From: Lutraria lutraria
Lineage: Eukaryota; Mollusca; Bivalvia; Venerida; Mactridae
Reading direction: 5' to 3'
NCBI GenBank assembly: GCA_964023205.1
Contig: OZ026835.1
Location: forward strand, 10,994,414 to 11,058,413
DNA: 64,000 bases
Of the stretch, positions 1 to 13,017 are shown in pieces; positions within the stretch are counted from its first letter, which is position 1, and each line of letters starts with the position of its first letter. The position numbers were made by a program, and so were the translations under genes. The notes beneath the pieces are model-generated. The model was not told where the DNA came from and made no database searches. It was given only the letters and a program-made list of their open reading frames with translations.

Positions 1-7
1 GTTACAG

Positions 8-3000
8 TTGTTGGTTGTCTACAGAGGATGGTGTCTTGTGGGCTTTTGTTGGGCCAGCTTTACTTATTATTCTTGTAAGTAAATATGAATATTGTGTATA
101 AATTGATATGTTTCTATTTAATTCAAAATTTAAGTAATGATGTATATATATTCTTTGTATTAAGATATCAAAGTGTTTGTGTTTGTCTTGTTATAGCATT
201 AACTTTAATAAATAAATGTATTATATGTGTTTACGATGTCTTTTTCCTAGATGGCATAGTTTATGTACATGTGTTAAAGTATTATATATAACTGTGCTTA
301 TTTTGCATACGTTATTTGCATTTTTTTATGAATGAAATTTGTTCATTTCACGGAGAGTGTTCACTAATGTTTTATAATTTCATTCCAGATAAATTTCGTT
401 ATTGTTGTCATAGTTTTAAGACAGATGTTTAAATCATCTGTTATGATGACGAAGTCCGACAAGGAGAAGGCAGTGTAAGTAGAAACAATCTATTTATATT
501 GTAAATATTTTATGGTCCAATTTCAGTGATCCCTACTAGGTAAAAGGCAAAGCTATGTCAATCATCGGTCGGTATCAAATCAATTTTTAAGAATGTAAAT
601 ATTATGTTACACAATGATTACAATAGACTGCCTTTACTTTACTTCTATCTATAACGATTAGTTTTTGTACTCATTTATACATAAGGGCAATTGATGATAC
701 TGACTGTTCTTATTGATAGCAATATTAGCTGAAACAATTTGTTTCTTTAGATATCGTATATTATCCTTTTAGAGACAAGTAGCTGACAATGACAGTATAT
801 TTTCCACGCTTTGTAAAGATGAGCTAAGCTTTTAATGAAACTAATGGTATAGGCCTACGTATTAATATGTATATATCAATGAACAGACGTAATGCAAATA
901 TGTTACAGGACCGGAGTACGCAGTTTATGTGTTCTGTTACCCATCCTTGGGCTTACTTGGGTGTTTGGTGTTTTCTCTGTCAACGAAAGCCTGACTGTGT
1001 TCCAATATATATTCGCAATATGTAATACTCTCCAGGTATGTATTTGTCGTGTCACTCAGGTTTTTTGTGATATGCTTAACTGCGATACCTCTATAATTTG
1101 AACTTTTCGCATGTCCGAACTAGAGAGGATACACAGTCTAACACATCCTGGAAAAGAAAGGTTTTCGGATAAGAGATTTTTGGATAAGATCATTTTTATA
1201 TTCTCAGCTACAAATAAAACCACCATGTTTGTAATTTTGGCGTGATAGTATTATTGGTATGCATTTGAATTTGAACACCATTGAATCTTGTATCAATACC
1301 TGTATTAAGTTGATATGTTTAGTTAGTATTGACGTCTCACAAACAATCAGGGATATGGGACGATTTCTCTGACTTTGAACTTGGTGGAAGTCCCAAGTCA
1401 TACCTTGGTTGAACCGAACGCTATTTGGTCAGCTTCTTCACAAGCGATATTCTTCTTGGAGGAGATTCGAATTAACATCCGCGAAGGGTTAGGGACCTTG
1501 ACCACTCGAATTATATAGGAATAATTGGAAATAAATTGATAAACTTAAAAAAAGCCATGTGAGCTTCTTATGATCTGAATAAGCTCATGTATTACAACCT
1601 GTGTATATATAGTTTGACTGTGAGTTAATGTATACAGTTTGTGTTTATATTGTGTTCACATTTTCTCTTTCAGGGATTCCTTATATTTCTGTTTCATTGT
1701 ATTCTCAACAAACAGGTATGTATATCTTAATCTGCATAATTCTCTAGGGTTTAACGTTGCACCAACCAATATTTAACTTCTTTTGACGCTTAATCTGATC
1801 AGACAGAGATCTCAGGTGAATGAATATCTTGGTAGAGTATTTGAACATTCATTAGTTTACTTGAAAGCTTCCTCACATGTTAATTGTTATTGTCCGGGGT
1901 CGCATTCAACCTGAAAGCGGTTAGGAGCTGGTAATTTCTGAACCATTATCACTTGAACCCAGACGCCCCTATCCAATTCTGAACTGCTATGTTTCCAAAG
2001 TTACTCTACATCTTTGTAGTCAGTTTATATGCAATGTATCACTAAAAATGTTTTATAGTAATTGATATGAGTCTAAGTGTATGTTGTTTTGTATAAAGGT
2101 GCATATTTGAAAGTTGTGGTATTTCAAATTATATATCAAACATCAATAGTAAGTCATTTCATTCTTTATAACTAAAGGAACTGATACCCATTTGTAAATA
2201 TATTACAGACATTTTACTCCAATATTGTATTGAAATGCTTTATGTTAGAAACTAAATATTATTGTTTTTTATTCTGACAGTTGTTACAAGCCTTAAAACA
2301 GCGAAATGAAAGGAAAAAGAGCATGGCTTCCATTGAAACTACATTTAAAAATCAACAGTCAACTGGAAACCCTTCAGTAAGTTTTGTTTTAATTAATTGG
2401 CACTCGAAGTGTTGCTGAAGAAATGTCTCTTCAAGGCATGGTTCTAATTATCATTTGATGTAGAATTGTCTTATATTAAATGTTTTCTTTGATTTATGAT
2501 TAGATCTATACCCTGACGCCGGGAACGTTTAATTGCCCTACTAGTTCCTTGTTTTTTTTTTAAGATTTAGAACAGTATTCGAATTTGCATACATATGTTT
2601 AGAGGTATATTCAGTTGTTATGAGAATTCGTATCACAAAGATCATTTATGGCTAATTGACGTTATGGAAGGGAAAGTAAATGAGAGATCGTGATTCTGTC
2701 TTGTGTCACCAATGCTTATAAATTTGTTCCAGGGTTTGATTAGGTTAGTAAAACATAAGCCAAGATTATCGTTGCTTGACCAAAGACCCTGGTTGATGGA
2801 CCGCAAGTTTTTATTTTTTCGATGTTTTTTAGTTCTGAACGTACATTTCTTTGGAGGCCCCTACGCTTCATTCCAAAATCTAGTCGTACTTTGCAGTTCG
2901 AATCTTAAGGGTCCATGGCTAGAAAGGGTTTGTTTGGTAACCCTAAACACGATCATTTTCAGGTCTTGTTACATTTGTGAACGGTACCTGCCGTCCATTG

Positions 3001-6000
3001 GATTGTGTATATATTCACAACATACGAAAAAGCATCAGATACGAAAAGCATTTATCAAATATGTCAGAAACGTAATGCAATTTCATGTTTTCCAGTGACC
3101 TCAGGTATCGTTGTACTGATCAGGTCTGAGTCTGTAGCTAAGTTTGTTTGTAAATTATGTGTTCTTAACTTACCCATTATAACAATTTTAAACTTCCATT
3201 TTCAGGGTTTTTATTCAAGTGATACCAAGTCTTCACAACCAAAGAACAATATTGATACTGAAAAGATTGAAAGTAAGTATCATGGCGATACTTTTTAAAA
3301 ACAGGAAATATATTTCGTTTGAAGAAGCAATTCAATACAATCAACTGAGTCTTTTGTAGCTTGTAAATATTCCATAAAAATAGCAAAAATGTAATGAAAT
3401 ATGTGTTAGAATTGCCACAACGTTTTATAGGTTAAAGTTGAGATGGTTGATCAATCTGGTTCTTGAATTAGGCTGATATTATGTGCAATACAAGAAACAT
3501 TTTATCACCAAGTCAGGACCCATTAAACTTCAAATTCATATTCAATCTATCGTTATTTTTCTTCAAATAACCACATAACGTCTTGTTTTCTTCTTTAGCA
3601 TCAAATCCATTTTTGCAAGCAGACAGACAAATGAAAGAACTTGTTGCCAAGAATAAAACTGGTACGAATGTCAATGAGGTTAACAATAAACTTGACAAGG
3701 ATTTCAATAAAGCAGTGGATTTGGAAGATGTGAAGATATCCAACATACTGCGTGAGTCTGAAGTGATGAGTGGCGCAGGCGTTGTGTCATCTATATTACA
3801 TAACCAACCAAGAGATGTAAGTACTAATGTATCGTAGTGATATTGTCTGTATGTATTATATCAGCAATACTTACAAGCTTAGCAATTGCCTTTCTATTAT
3901 GGTTTGTTTATGGTGATGTAATATGGTGTATAAGCATCAGTCTTACGTCTACAAATGATATAACTTTTGATTACTACGAAAGTCTATGGGATAAAATTCA
4001 CTGATATTTTGTCTTAGAGTGTTTTCTCTGATGTTAAAAGTTTGTAACGGACTAACCTATCAAATGGAAATATACTTTCAATGCAAAGCAGATGACTTAC
4101 GTCGGTTCTTTGGGGAACTTAATTTCTTCTAAAGACAAATCAAGTACATGTATGTTTAAATGACAGAAATACTGTCACCCATTTCTCGTTCACATTCACC
4201 GTGAAACGAAATCTTATATGTTTTCATGCTTGTGTGTTTTCATGTTTGTATATTTTCTTCTAGGGTTACTTGTCACGTGGTAGTAACCGCAGCGTTCGAT
4301 TCATGGTATGAAATCACGCGACTGCTGTTTGAATATATGCACATGATTGCTGTTTAAAATGCACACCCTAAACCCACCTATAAACATATAATTCGATTGA
4401 AACACATTTCACTAATATAATGATCTAATTGTTAATTGTGTAGCTCTTGGATTTGTACCGGATAATGTGTTAAAATAATATCTGGTATATGCCAGGCATG
4501 TTTAGTTACATCGTATATACATGTAACTCTTATTTATGTTATGTATGTGTTTCAGTCTGTTTTTCTTTTGTTCCAATGCATACTTGTATATGCTTAGCTG
4601 ATAGTAGAACCATAGTGCAAGACTAGTTATTGTCCGATATCAGTTTAATAAATTTAGTAAAATTCATTTACATGTGTAATGATAAAAGTATTTTCATGCC
4701 ATTTTGGTAGGATCACTCAAATAAGTTCTTTCAACACAGCATAACATAGTTAGTGTCTGACAAAGAGAATTTGTGCATGTTTAACCTTATGTTTCTGTTT
4801 CAGGAATCGCCAATGACACGTGACACAAAGGCTTCCAGCCATAAGTATGATTATATAGATCCATACTCACAGAAATCACCTGGATACGAAAGCTTGGTTC
4901 TCGGTAATACATCTTCCAAGAGCAGTGCACAAAGTGATCGAAGTCGTGAAAGAAGACAACGTGAACTCGAACGTGAAAGAGAAGAAGAAAGAATGAAGCA
5001 ATTAGAATATGAAAGACGCGACAGACAGGAACGCGAGCGTAAAGAACGGGAAAAACGTGAAAGAGAGAAAATTGAACGTGACAGAGAACGTCAAGAACGT
5101 GAAAGAAAAGAGTCGGAAAAGAAAGACAGACAAAAGAATAAGAATGTGATTAAAATCAGTTATGGAAGTGATACCTATTTAGGCGGGGACAGTAGGTCAA
5201 GGGACCACTCTCATGAGAGAAGAGGACCACAGAGACCACGTGGTCCAAGTAGATCGGATGATGATTATGAGGTAAGGGAAATTATTTGGAGACTTCAACA
5301 TTTTAAATGGTTATAACTATCCTTCCTAAATCTATTTATTAGCTAGTTTTAGAAGTAAATACATATCTAATATTTTATGCTAAAAATTAGTACCGATATA
5401 TTAATAACTGAATCTCATGTCAGTCTTAACTGATGACGTCATCGAATCCTGATTATAAAACAAATGTAGAAACATTTTAGCTAAGATAATAGTTGTAGAA
5501 GTATTGCTATCGTTTTAAATCCTATTGATTCTTTTGGGAGATATATACTCGACTGTCAACTGTTTAAAACTACCATTGGCACGATTTTTTACTGCTCTCT
5601 TAGCTAAAATAAGTCTGAATACCGGTCGCTTGTCTAACTCTTGTGTATATCAATAATGTAAGTAAATAATTACACGTGGTTATTTGAATCAGTTTCCTTA
5701 GAACATAATTACAATAAACTCATAAAATTAAAGTAATGAAATTAGATTCTATGACAATATAATGTTTATATAATAGCAAACATATAATCAAATTAACATT
5801 GTCATAATTGAGTGGAAACATGTACATTGTATTTAATCACAAAATTAATATGATATCCTATCATGACACAGGCAAGAGTGTTAGAGCATCATAATCGTAT
5901 GGTAACTGTATACATGCCGTATGGCAGAATGGTATGTTGTGCTTTCCTTGTGTGGAGTTTGAAATAGAACCTTTGTGTCATGTTTGTTGTAAATGCCCCC

Positions 6001-9000
6001 CATGTTGACAATGTTCAGGTCTAATCTTTAATGGAAAATCACAGTGAAAAAAAAGACTGAATTCACACAAAAAGCTCATATTCCTGACTGTGCTAACAAT
6101 GCGTTTCAAGCTAAACCAAAAACTTTTTATGAATTATTTAACAATTCGTGATTTACATTGGATTGGTATGTGGTCTAGTGGAAACGCACCGAACTACTGA
6201 ACGAAAGGTCATTGGTTGGAATCTTGGTTCCGCCTTTCGATATTTAAGGTAGACCTTTTCAGTGTCCACATGCCAATCACTGGGCCAAGTACTGTGTGTA
6301 GAGAATCAAAGGAAACGTCTGAGGCATGTATCAGTGCTTTACATTGGGAACGATAAAGTACCAGGAAAAACAGGTTGAACAAAAGAGTATGGATGTAAAT
6401 GCCCGATTCTCGTTTATCTTCTATCTCCCCTCTCGTGAGAGGTCCTGAAATGACCACAACTGTCGACTGGACCGTTAAACAACACACAAAAGTAATAATT
6501 AATATATTAACCAGCGGTTTGTTTATATATGAGTAAACTGAATGATGTGTTATTAATTGACTAATTATGAGCTGATGTGGTAAGTTATGATCAATTTTTT
6601 TGTCGAATAGTAGAATTACGATCTCGTTTGTTTTTTAAAGATTTATATACATCAGGCAAAACTGTTAGGTGTGGTTAAGCCATAATTTGCGTGAGGTGGT
6701 TTAATCTTGGATGAAGTTAATCGAGAAACCTTGTGTAATTTAAAGATAAGTTCGAAAAATAAGTCGCTGTTTAAACATCTTGTTTAAATCATATTAAGTT
6801 ATATTGCGTTTTTAATCATTTGGTAAAAGCTGAATTTAAAAAAGTTAAATAAAGGATAAATGATTATGGTAAAACGTTTTTGTACAAATCCCATTTAAGC
6901 TCCAAAGCATTTTTAGTGAAAACACGATTGTTCCAACCAAATCAAAATAGTTTTGCTGATTGAGTTGTATTGTTTTATTTGTTGCCTGCGTGTTCATGTT
7001 TTGCCAACTATATTCTCGAGATGTCCACGTTTTCTTACATTGTCCTCAGAGTCGTGGGAAAATATGCCAATGTTTTGACTATTATACAGACGAACATGTG
7101 AACAAAGGCCTACCCTGGGAAGACATAATGCCGCCTTTCTTGACAGTATGACTTTATTTAGAGGCCATTTTGTTCTAAATAATGTATGGCGGTTTTAAAA
7201 AGAATGGCCTTTATTCACAGAGTGAATGTATACTAGTATCATAGGCTAGAATAAAAAATAGTCATATTTAGGGTTACTTGACCTAAAAGTAGGGTAGATA
7301 CGTCGAAACAAATAATAATTTTGGTGTTAAATAATTACGAGAAGCGATTTTATTTACTAGTATTGTTTACAATTCTTTTTGAAACCTCACCCGTCGAGTA
7401 ATCGTAAATACGACTATTTTTACAGACTAATTAACCCGAAATGATAAGGGCTGACAACTCTAAGAATTTATTGCTTGACCTGGTAGGTATGATTATAACA
7501 AGAGCTTTATTGCTTTAATGTATTTGTTTCGTTGCTGCGTATTTTCAGGGCAATATTAGTTCCATAAGTACAGCTTTACCTGAACAATTCGACTTTTATC
7601 AGGGAAACAAACGACAGGTATGTCATCCAACACAACAGATATGATACATAATTGCCTTATGGTGACTGGAACTATAGAATGATAAAAGTTCTACGAAATC
7701 CGGAGTTCCTGGAATACCGGACCTTTTGTCCAGTTCGGGAGGGTCCGGTATTCAGGGATTTTATTGTATTATGTATATTGTTACATCATAGCCTCTATAG
7801 ACTCATTATTATGTATTAGTTTTTGTTTAGAATTATATTATTTTAAATCGTTCATATTGACAAACAAAGCATTATTACCTAAGATGATAGCATTACATTA
7901 TGTCTATTGCTTACAAGAACCACGAATATTATATTGACCTTCATGAACTTATTACTTAAAATTCATTGTGAAACGATAAATATAAATATATAACAAAAAC
8001 TTACATTAGCCATTTCCTTTCCGATAGCAACCGACCATAGCAGCACGACCATTGCTAGTATGACAAACCTTACCTAGCGGGCGCTGTGTACTGGTGTGGT
8101 GCCTCTTTCCTCATAATTATTCATATGCACTCAAATATAATCCATGTACAGAAACATGCCTTATTATACTGTGCCACAGGCATTTACATAATACATTCAT
8201 GCTTTGCACGAGCAATTCGCACTCTATGGATCTAGTACGCACGGTGTTCACGCTTTTCATGCAGTTATCGAAAATCAATAAATTCCTCGCAGCTTTAAAC
8301 TTTTATGTTAAGAACTTATAAAACTTATCGTATTGCAGTCATGCCATAGTTAAAAGCGCATGGTAAAACACACTGTTGTAAAGTACGTGATGAATTTAAA
8401 TAATCACGTTGTCATGAAAAGGCATTCCAACAAACATACTTTTAAATGAATGCATTACTTAAAACTGCCTGCTTAGCTAAGTTTGTAGAAACCGGGAGTA
8501 TGCGAGTTCGAATCCTTGGTCTGTTACCTGTCCTCTTTGATGGTTTGGTTGAAGACACTAAGTCTACAGTCGTAAGTTCTCTTCAACTGGTCTAAATGAA
8601 TCGTGTGGCGAACATAATTACGTATATAATAATTATTCTAACAACCTATGTATTTGTAATTGTAACAAAATACAATTTGCCATCATAGTCTTGAAAGGCC
8701 TCCTATAGGAAGTCCCTGGTAAGTAATCACTTGTCACATATCGCTGTGGGTTCCAATTCCACCCATGCCCAGTGAAAGTCCACAAGTGATGAAGCTATCA
8801 AGGGTCGATAGTGTTACCCAGGGGTACGCTTAATGTTTTCGTCCACTTCAAATATAAATAAGTGCTAATGACCATGGCTGTGACTTCGTTTTGTAAACCA
8901 CAGGGAAAAAAGATACATAGCGCAAAAATGAGCTCACTGTCTTAAATCTTTTATAAACATTAAAGTTTGAATTTTACAGAAGGAAGCAAAGAAACAAGCG

Positions 9001-9875
9001 GACAGTTTACAAAAGAAGAAGGAGAAAAAGAAATCATCGTTAAAGGATAGATCCGCTGCCTATGAATATTCATATGACACCACATATATGGGCGGGTCAT
9101 CTAGACATGCGAGTCTGGAAAATATGAATATGCAACAGTATGGTTACAGGTTTGTAACTCTTGATACTTTTTTTAATATCCTCAAAATATCTAAGTTGAT
9201 GATTGATGATTGTAATGATTTAACTTCGTAATATGTCAGATTTCATATTTGAAACAAGTCCACATAGAATTATTCAAGTTGAACAACATGCATAATTGAT
9301 ATTTTAGAAACATTTATAATATTTACAATATTTAAATGACATTGTAAACTATTGTACTCGTATATCTACTAGAAGCAGAATTATCAAGATTTCCTTATTG
9401 GATGCTAAAAAGGTGGAGAGAGCACATTATTCAATTACCACCCTTTTGCTGTACCAATAAATTCATAATTTACTGATTTCTTTGTTGATCATGTACATGT
9501 AAACTACATATTGACTTTCGAACTATGAATATGTTAAGATTCTTTGAAAAAGATTCCAATATTGTTTTAGAGAAAGGCAAAGGTTAAGGGGATAAGGGTC
9601 TCGCTCTACCATTTCAGAATTCTGTCATAGATGTCTCGCTTCGTCTGCTTCTCAGTAGATATAAATCTGGCTGATTGGCAACCGATAATGTCGCATAACT
9701 GTACTATAAATAAAAAACATTAACTTATGAATGATCATTTCATTTCAGTCCTTACTCCCAAATGCCAGGTATGGGTGGGTACCAGACAGGACGCCCTACA
9801 CATCAGCAGCAGCACTGGGACCAATATAGATATCCTAGGGACCCGAGAGATCCCTATGGCCGAGATTATTGGTGA
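8..9875 (+). CDS. Adhesion GPCR A, 3' half (TM5 to C-terminus), 13 exons
   Basis: This is the C-terminal half of an adhesion-class seven-helix receptor in the plasma membrane; the extracellular part lies outside the window. Exons read at 8-74, 389-474, 909-1035, 1674-1715, 2281-2376, 3206-3272, 3599-3816, 4264-4305, 4804-5271, 5872-5931, 7549-7617, 8980-9149 and 9749-9875 (TGA). All introns are GT-AG and all phases agree, giving 545 codons. The first exon carries the ECL2/TM5 signature CWLSTEDGVLWAFVGPA. The third carries TM6 (SLCVLLPILGLTWVFGVFSV) and the start of TM7, and the fourth ends TM7 (GFLIFLFHCILNKQ). The tail of about 440 residues is far longer than that of the neighbouring paralogue. 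The protein ends in GRDYW. The subfamily cannot be assigned without the ectodomain. Confidence is high for the helix exons and good for the tail exons, which rest on splice sites, phase and an open frame. Confidence 0.85.
6163..6486 (+). repeat. tRNA-derived SINE, family 1, copy a
   Basis: The start resembles a tRNA A-box (GTGGTCTAGTGGAAACGCA), followed about 45 bp later by a degenerate B-box (GGTTGGAATCT). The element then aligns by eye along its whole length with 12006-12334, including the shared 3' end GGACCGTTAAACAA. It lies in an intron of receptor A. It is more diverged than the 12-kb copy. Confidence 0.7.
7150..7240. repeat. Short dispersed repeat with GGCCTTTATTCAC phrase
   Basis: Phrases such as GAGGCCATTTTGTTCTAAATAAT and TGGCCTTTATTCAC recur near 10.07-10.14 kb, 25.88-26.02 kb and 63.48-63.53 kb. 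It looks like a short transposon family with no coding capacity. The ends are not defined by eye. Confidence 0.4.
7705..7762. repeat. Hairpin repeat (imperfect palindrome)
   Basis: The left arm GGAATACCGGACC is followed after about 17 bp by GGGTCCGGTATTC. A related pairing around CCCTGAAAACCGGA and its complement lies at 15845-15915, so this is probably the core of a small MITE rather than a regulatory hairpin. Confidence 0.45.
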
Positions 9876-11228
9876 ACATACATGGACCATAATGCACCAT
9901 ACTGATTTTATACATTCCGTTGATATTTAAATACAAGCTCGGGGACGACATACAGCCAAACCTGTGTTTACGGTCAACTCTGAATAAAGGCAACCTTGTG
10001 AATCAAAGTCATTCTTTAAAAAAACGTCATTGAGTCTTTAAAACAAAATGAATTCCAAATACAGGCTGCATGTCAATAAAGGACACATTTCAATAAAGGC
10101 CACATTAGTTTTTTCCAAGGATGGCCTTTATTCACGGGTTTGACGATAGATTGAAAGTATATTTTCGATTTCATCTTTCATGATTAGTTAGCTCATAAAA
10201 GTGTGAAGCATTCAAAATGCACATGCTGGTATAACAAGACTAAATTTAGAAAGCTATACGATTGGGATAAGCATACCTCCCATGAAAAACTTAAGTCTTG
10301 ACAAATCTGTAACTGATGCCTAAAATAGGCCTATATTTAAAAACCAAATTTCCGCTAAATGCCCCTAAACAGAATATTTTGAGAAAAAAACAACATTTGA
10401 CCTAAGCCGAAATATTAGGATTGGCAGGGGCCGTGAACTTGTTTACGCTTCTGACATGTTTGACCTCATTTATTGTATGCGAAGCCATTTACAATACTCG
10501 ACAACATTTTTTTTTATTATGCATATAATTATATCATCTGTATTGTTGAACTCTTTATTTTAATGTCTTCCTGGTGGATTGTCTGTTAAACGCTTGGTTA
10601 CATATGTATAAAACTTAGCTACATCAAAGGTCAACGTCTATGTACAATGTACAGAAATGTATTATATCATTGTATCAATGCCTTACCTGATGTAATATTT
10701 TCCTATCTTCTTATTAGAGGTTTTTAAGTAAAAAATGCGTTGAAATAATTATGTTTAGGGGCCAAAGGGTTTACTGTTCTCATTTAGAATTGGTCTCTTA
10801 ACTTTAAGTCACGTGTTTTGAATACACGGGATGAACATCAATGTCATTGTTTACCTTTTTTTGCTTTGCCAGGCTTTTGTTAAACATTTGTACCTGTTCA
10901 GACCTGTATCCTATGTCCCGAATTATTATAAATAGACTTATTCTAACACAATATATATAGGATATTATATAGAATTTTATGTTTTTTTGTTTTTTTTGTC
11001 TCAGACATGTGTTCATGGTGGACAGGTCTCAGTGTTTTGTCTATAACCATGACAACAAGTTGTTATCATAATTTATTAACCATGACAATAATATTATCAT
11101 ATGATAAATTTCCAAGTAATTTAATACTTTGTATCTTCATTGTTAAACAATATGTGTCCATGGAAATGAGATGTCTTCTTATTACTGAAGGAATTGTCGC
11201 CATTTTCCTGATTACGTCATGTCATTAT
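9876..11228 (+). other. 3' flank / probable 3' UTR of receptor A
   Basis: No coding exon is supported after the TGA at 9875. AATAAA words occur close behind it (around 9984 and 10075-10095), and another AATAAA lies near 11905. Which one ends the transcript cannot be decided. The words near 10.08 kb sit inside a repeat with the phrase GGCCTTTATTCACGG, which also occurs near 7.2 kb, so they may be repeat-borne. The rest is AT-rich single-copy-looking DNA with short open frames only. Confidence 0.35.
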
Positions 11229-11470
11229 AGAGACGGCGGTCGTGGTGCAGTGGTAAAAGCGCTTGACTTTTAACCCGGCGATATTGGTTTGAAACCGGTC
11301 GCTGCAGATAAATACCCTTTGATGAAAATTTGACAAGAAAATCGACTTCCCTTCACATGTGGAGAAGTTGCCGGTTCCTCGTGTACAGTCCAGGAACATT
11401 GGTTAGGTGAACCGGTCGCCGTATGTACCAAACAAGGCACCAAACCCAATGAAACATGTCATCATAGAAA
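11229..11470 (+). repeat. tRNA-derived SINE, family 2
   Basis: An A-box-like start (GTCGTGGTGCAGTGGTAAAAG) is followed by GGTTTGAAACC as a B-box-like segment and a non-tRNA body. It lacks a foldable acceptor stem, so it is scored as a SINE and not as a tRNA gene. Confidence 0.55.
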
Positions 11471-12005
11471 AATGATTTTATTTCTCAGAGGTTTTTCTCT
11501 GTATTTTTATAACTACAAGTTAATACTATATTCATGAATGAAACCAATGAATGATTTAATGTTTGGTTACATGTGGCATACAGATGTGACGTGATTGTTT
11601 ATCATGAAATAAACAAGTGGACGGGGGGGGGGGTACATGTTTTATGTGAATATTGAAAATATTAACAGACATAATTTTATCTTCTTGAGATCACATGTGA
11701 TGTATCTTAAATACACCGATGTTCTAAATTGATAGCTCGGGTGCATTGTATATATTGTTTACATTTTGATTCCGTTGGATGAAATTATGTCTGTTTCTAA
11801 TACAATAGTGTTTCAGATTGTTGTTCATTTATACCTATGCCATGTCCATTTTTAGGAATATTATTTATGTGAATATATATTTTATACAATACGTTTTACA
11901 AATAATAAATGTATTTAATTAAGTTACTTCTGTGAGTTTACTATTTGTTGGACTAGTCTTTATTCTAGGCTAATCAGTCACCAGAACCAGTAGATCTGCA
12001 TTAGT

Positions 12006-12334
12006 GTGGATCGGTGGCCTAGTGGTAACACGCTGGACTACTAGTCGGAAGGTCGTGGGTTCGAATCTAGTCTCTGCCTTCCGTTATTTCAGTGAAGCTT
12101 TTTCAGTGTTCCCATCCCACCTACCGATCCCAGTACTGTGTCTAGATAACCACAGGATATAACGGGAGAGGCGTGTATCGGTGTTTTACACCGAGCACGA
12201 TAAAATCCAGCAAAACTATTAGAAAAAGGTCAGGGATATATATGCCCGGTGCTCCTACATCGTCTCTCTCCTCTCCCCTCAGGGAAGACCCTGAAATGAC
12301 TACAGTTGTCAGATTGGACCGTTAAACAAAAGAT
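12006..12334 (+). repeat. tRNA-derived SINE, family 1, copy b (best preserved)
   Basis: It has a clear tRNA-like head with A-box GGTGGCCTAGTGGTAACAC and B-box GGGTTCGAATCTA, then about 250 bp of body ending GGACCGTTAAACAAAAG. It aligns over its whole length with 6163-6486. Confidence 0.75.
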
Positions 12335-12499
12335 AACCAGATATCATTATTGTCGGTATATTTACACAAAGCCTAGCAACAATTAATCCAAGACTCGTCA
12401 ATCAACAGAACATTTTATAACAATGTGGTATTTAACTCGTATAACACATTTACAATCAATCTGAACAAAACAAAAACTATATAATTTGTATATACAGTA

Positions 12500-12670
12500 C
12501 AACTTCTGTAGAGCAACACCCTATGGGAGCTGCAAATATTGGCCGTTGTTTAGAGGTTGTTGCTCTACAGACGTTAAATTTATAGTAAATATCAGCTTAG
12601 GGAAATTTTGAAGGTATTGTTATAGAGAGGTTCTGGCTCTACAGAGGGCCGCTCTGGAGAGGTTGTAATG
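12500..12670. repeat. Small inverted-repeat element
   Basis: The words TCTGTAGAGCAAC and GTTGCTCTACAGA face each other (about 12507-12571). A further CTCTACAGAGGG and GAGAGGTTGTA follow to about 12668. This pattern fits a MITE-like element with nested inverted repeats; there is no coding frame. Confidence 0.45.
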
Positions 12671-12952
12671 TACATATATATTATGTGCTTCTGTCGACAC
12701 CGGTATAATATTGTAGAAAACATACATAAATATTGCAATTTTCAATAACATACACAAATATTTAATAAAACAATATATTAACTGTTCATGGGTCCGTTTA
12801 AAAGGCATACATTAGCTAAGACATCTGTCTTTAAACAGCTCTTGCGAATGGTATATATTTCAGGCAGTAAACAGCTGGCAATATACAGATACTTCAAAAT
12901 AAAAAAATATATAGTTTTTCAATGCCAAACAAGTGGTTGCAAGCTGTTTAAT

Positions 12953-13017
12953 CAATCAATCAATCGATCGATCGATCGATCGAACGAACGAACGAACGAA
13001 CGAACAAACAAATAAAA
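12953..13017. repeat. Tetranucleotide microsatellite
   Basis: Runs of AATC, GATC, GAAC and AAAT follow one another in register. This looks like one tetranucleotide tract that has drifted into three motifs. Confidence 0.9.

Larger units (their letters stand above)
2281..9875 (+). other. Long cytoplasmic tail of receptor A, built from cassette-like exons
   Basis: Nine exons encode about 438 residues after TM7. Exon 5 (2281-2376, 96 nt) is a basic juxtamembrane stretch (LKQRNERKKS). The pair 3206-3272 and 3599-3816 together is 285 nt. Exons 4264-4305 (42), 4804-5271 (468), 5872-5931 (60) and 7549-7617 (69) each begin and end in phase 0, so each could be skipped without a frameshift. The 468-nt exon codes for a very dense Arg/Glu/Lys stretch (RERE, RKERE type) likely to form a single charged helix, followed by a Gly/Ser/Asp-rich end. 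Exon 8980-9149 is Lys-rich and then Tyr-rich, and the last exon is rich in Gly, Gln, Pro and Tyr. No catalytic domain is recognisable, so a scaffold or signalling tail is an inference. Confidence 0.7.

Noticed and set aside
12020..12075. A possible tRNA gene (A-box and B-box at the right distance)
   Set aside because: No acceptor-stem pairing, and the similarity continues for over 250 bp beyond the tRNA part into a second copy, so it is a SINE.
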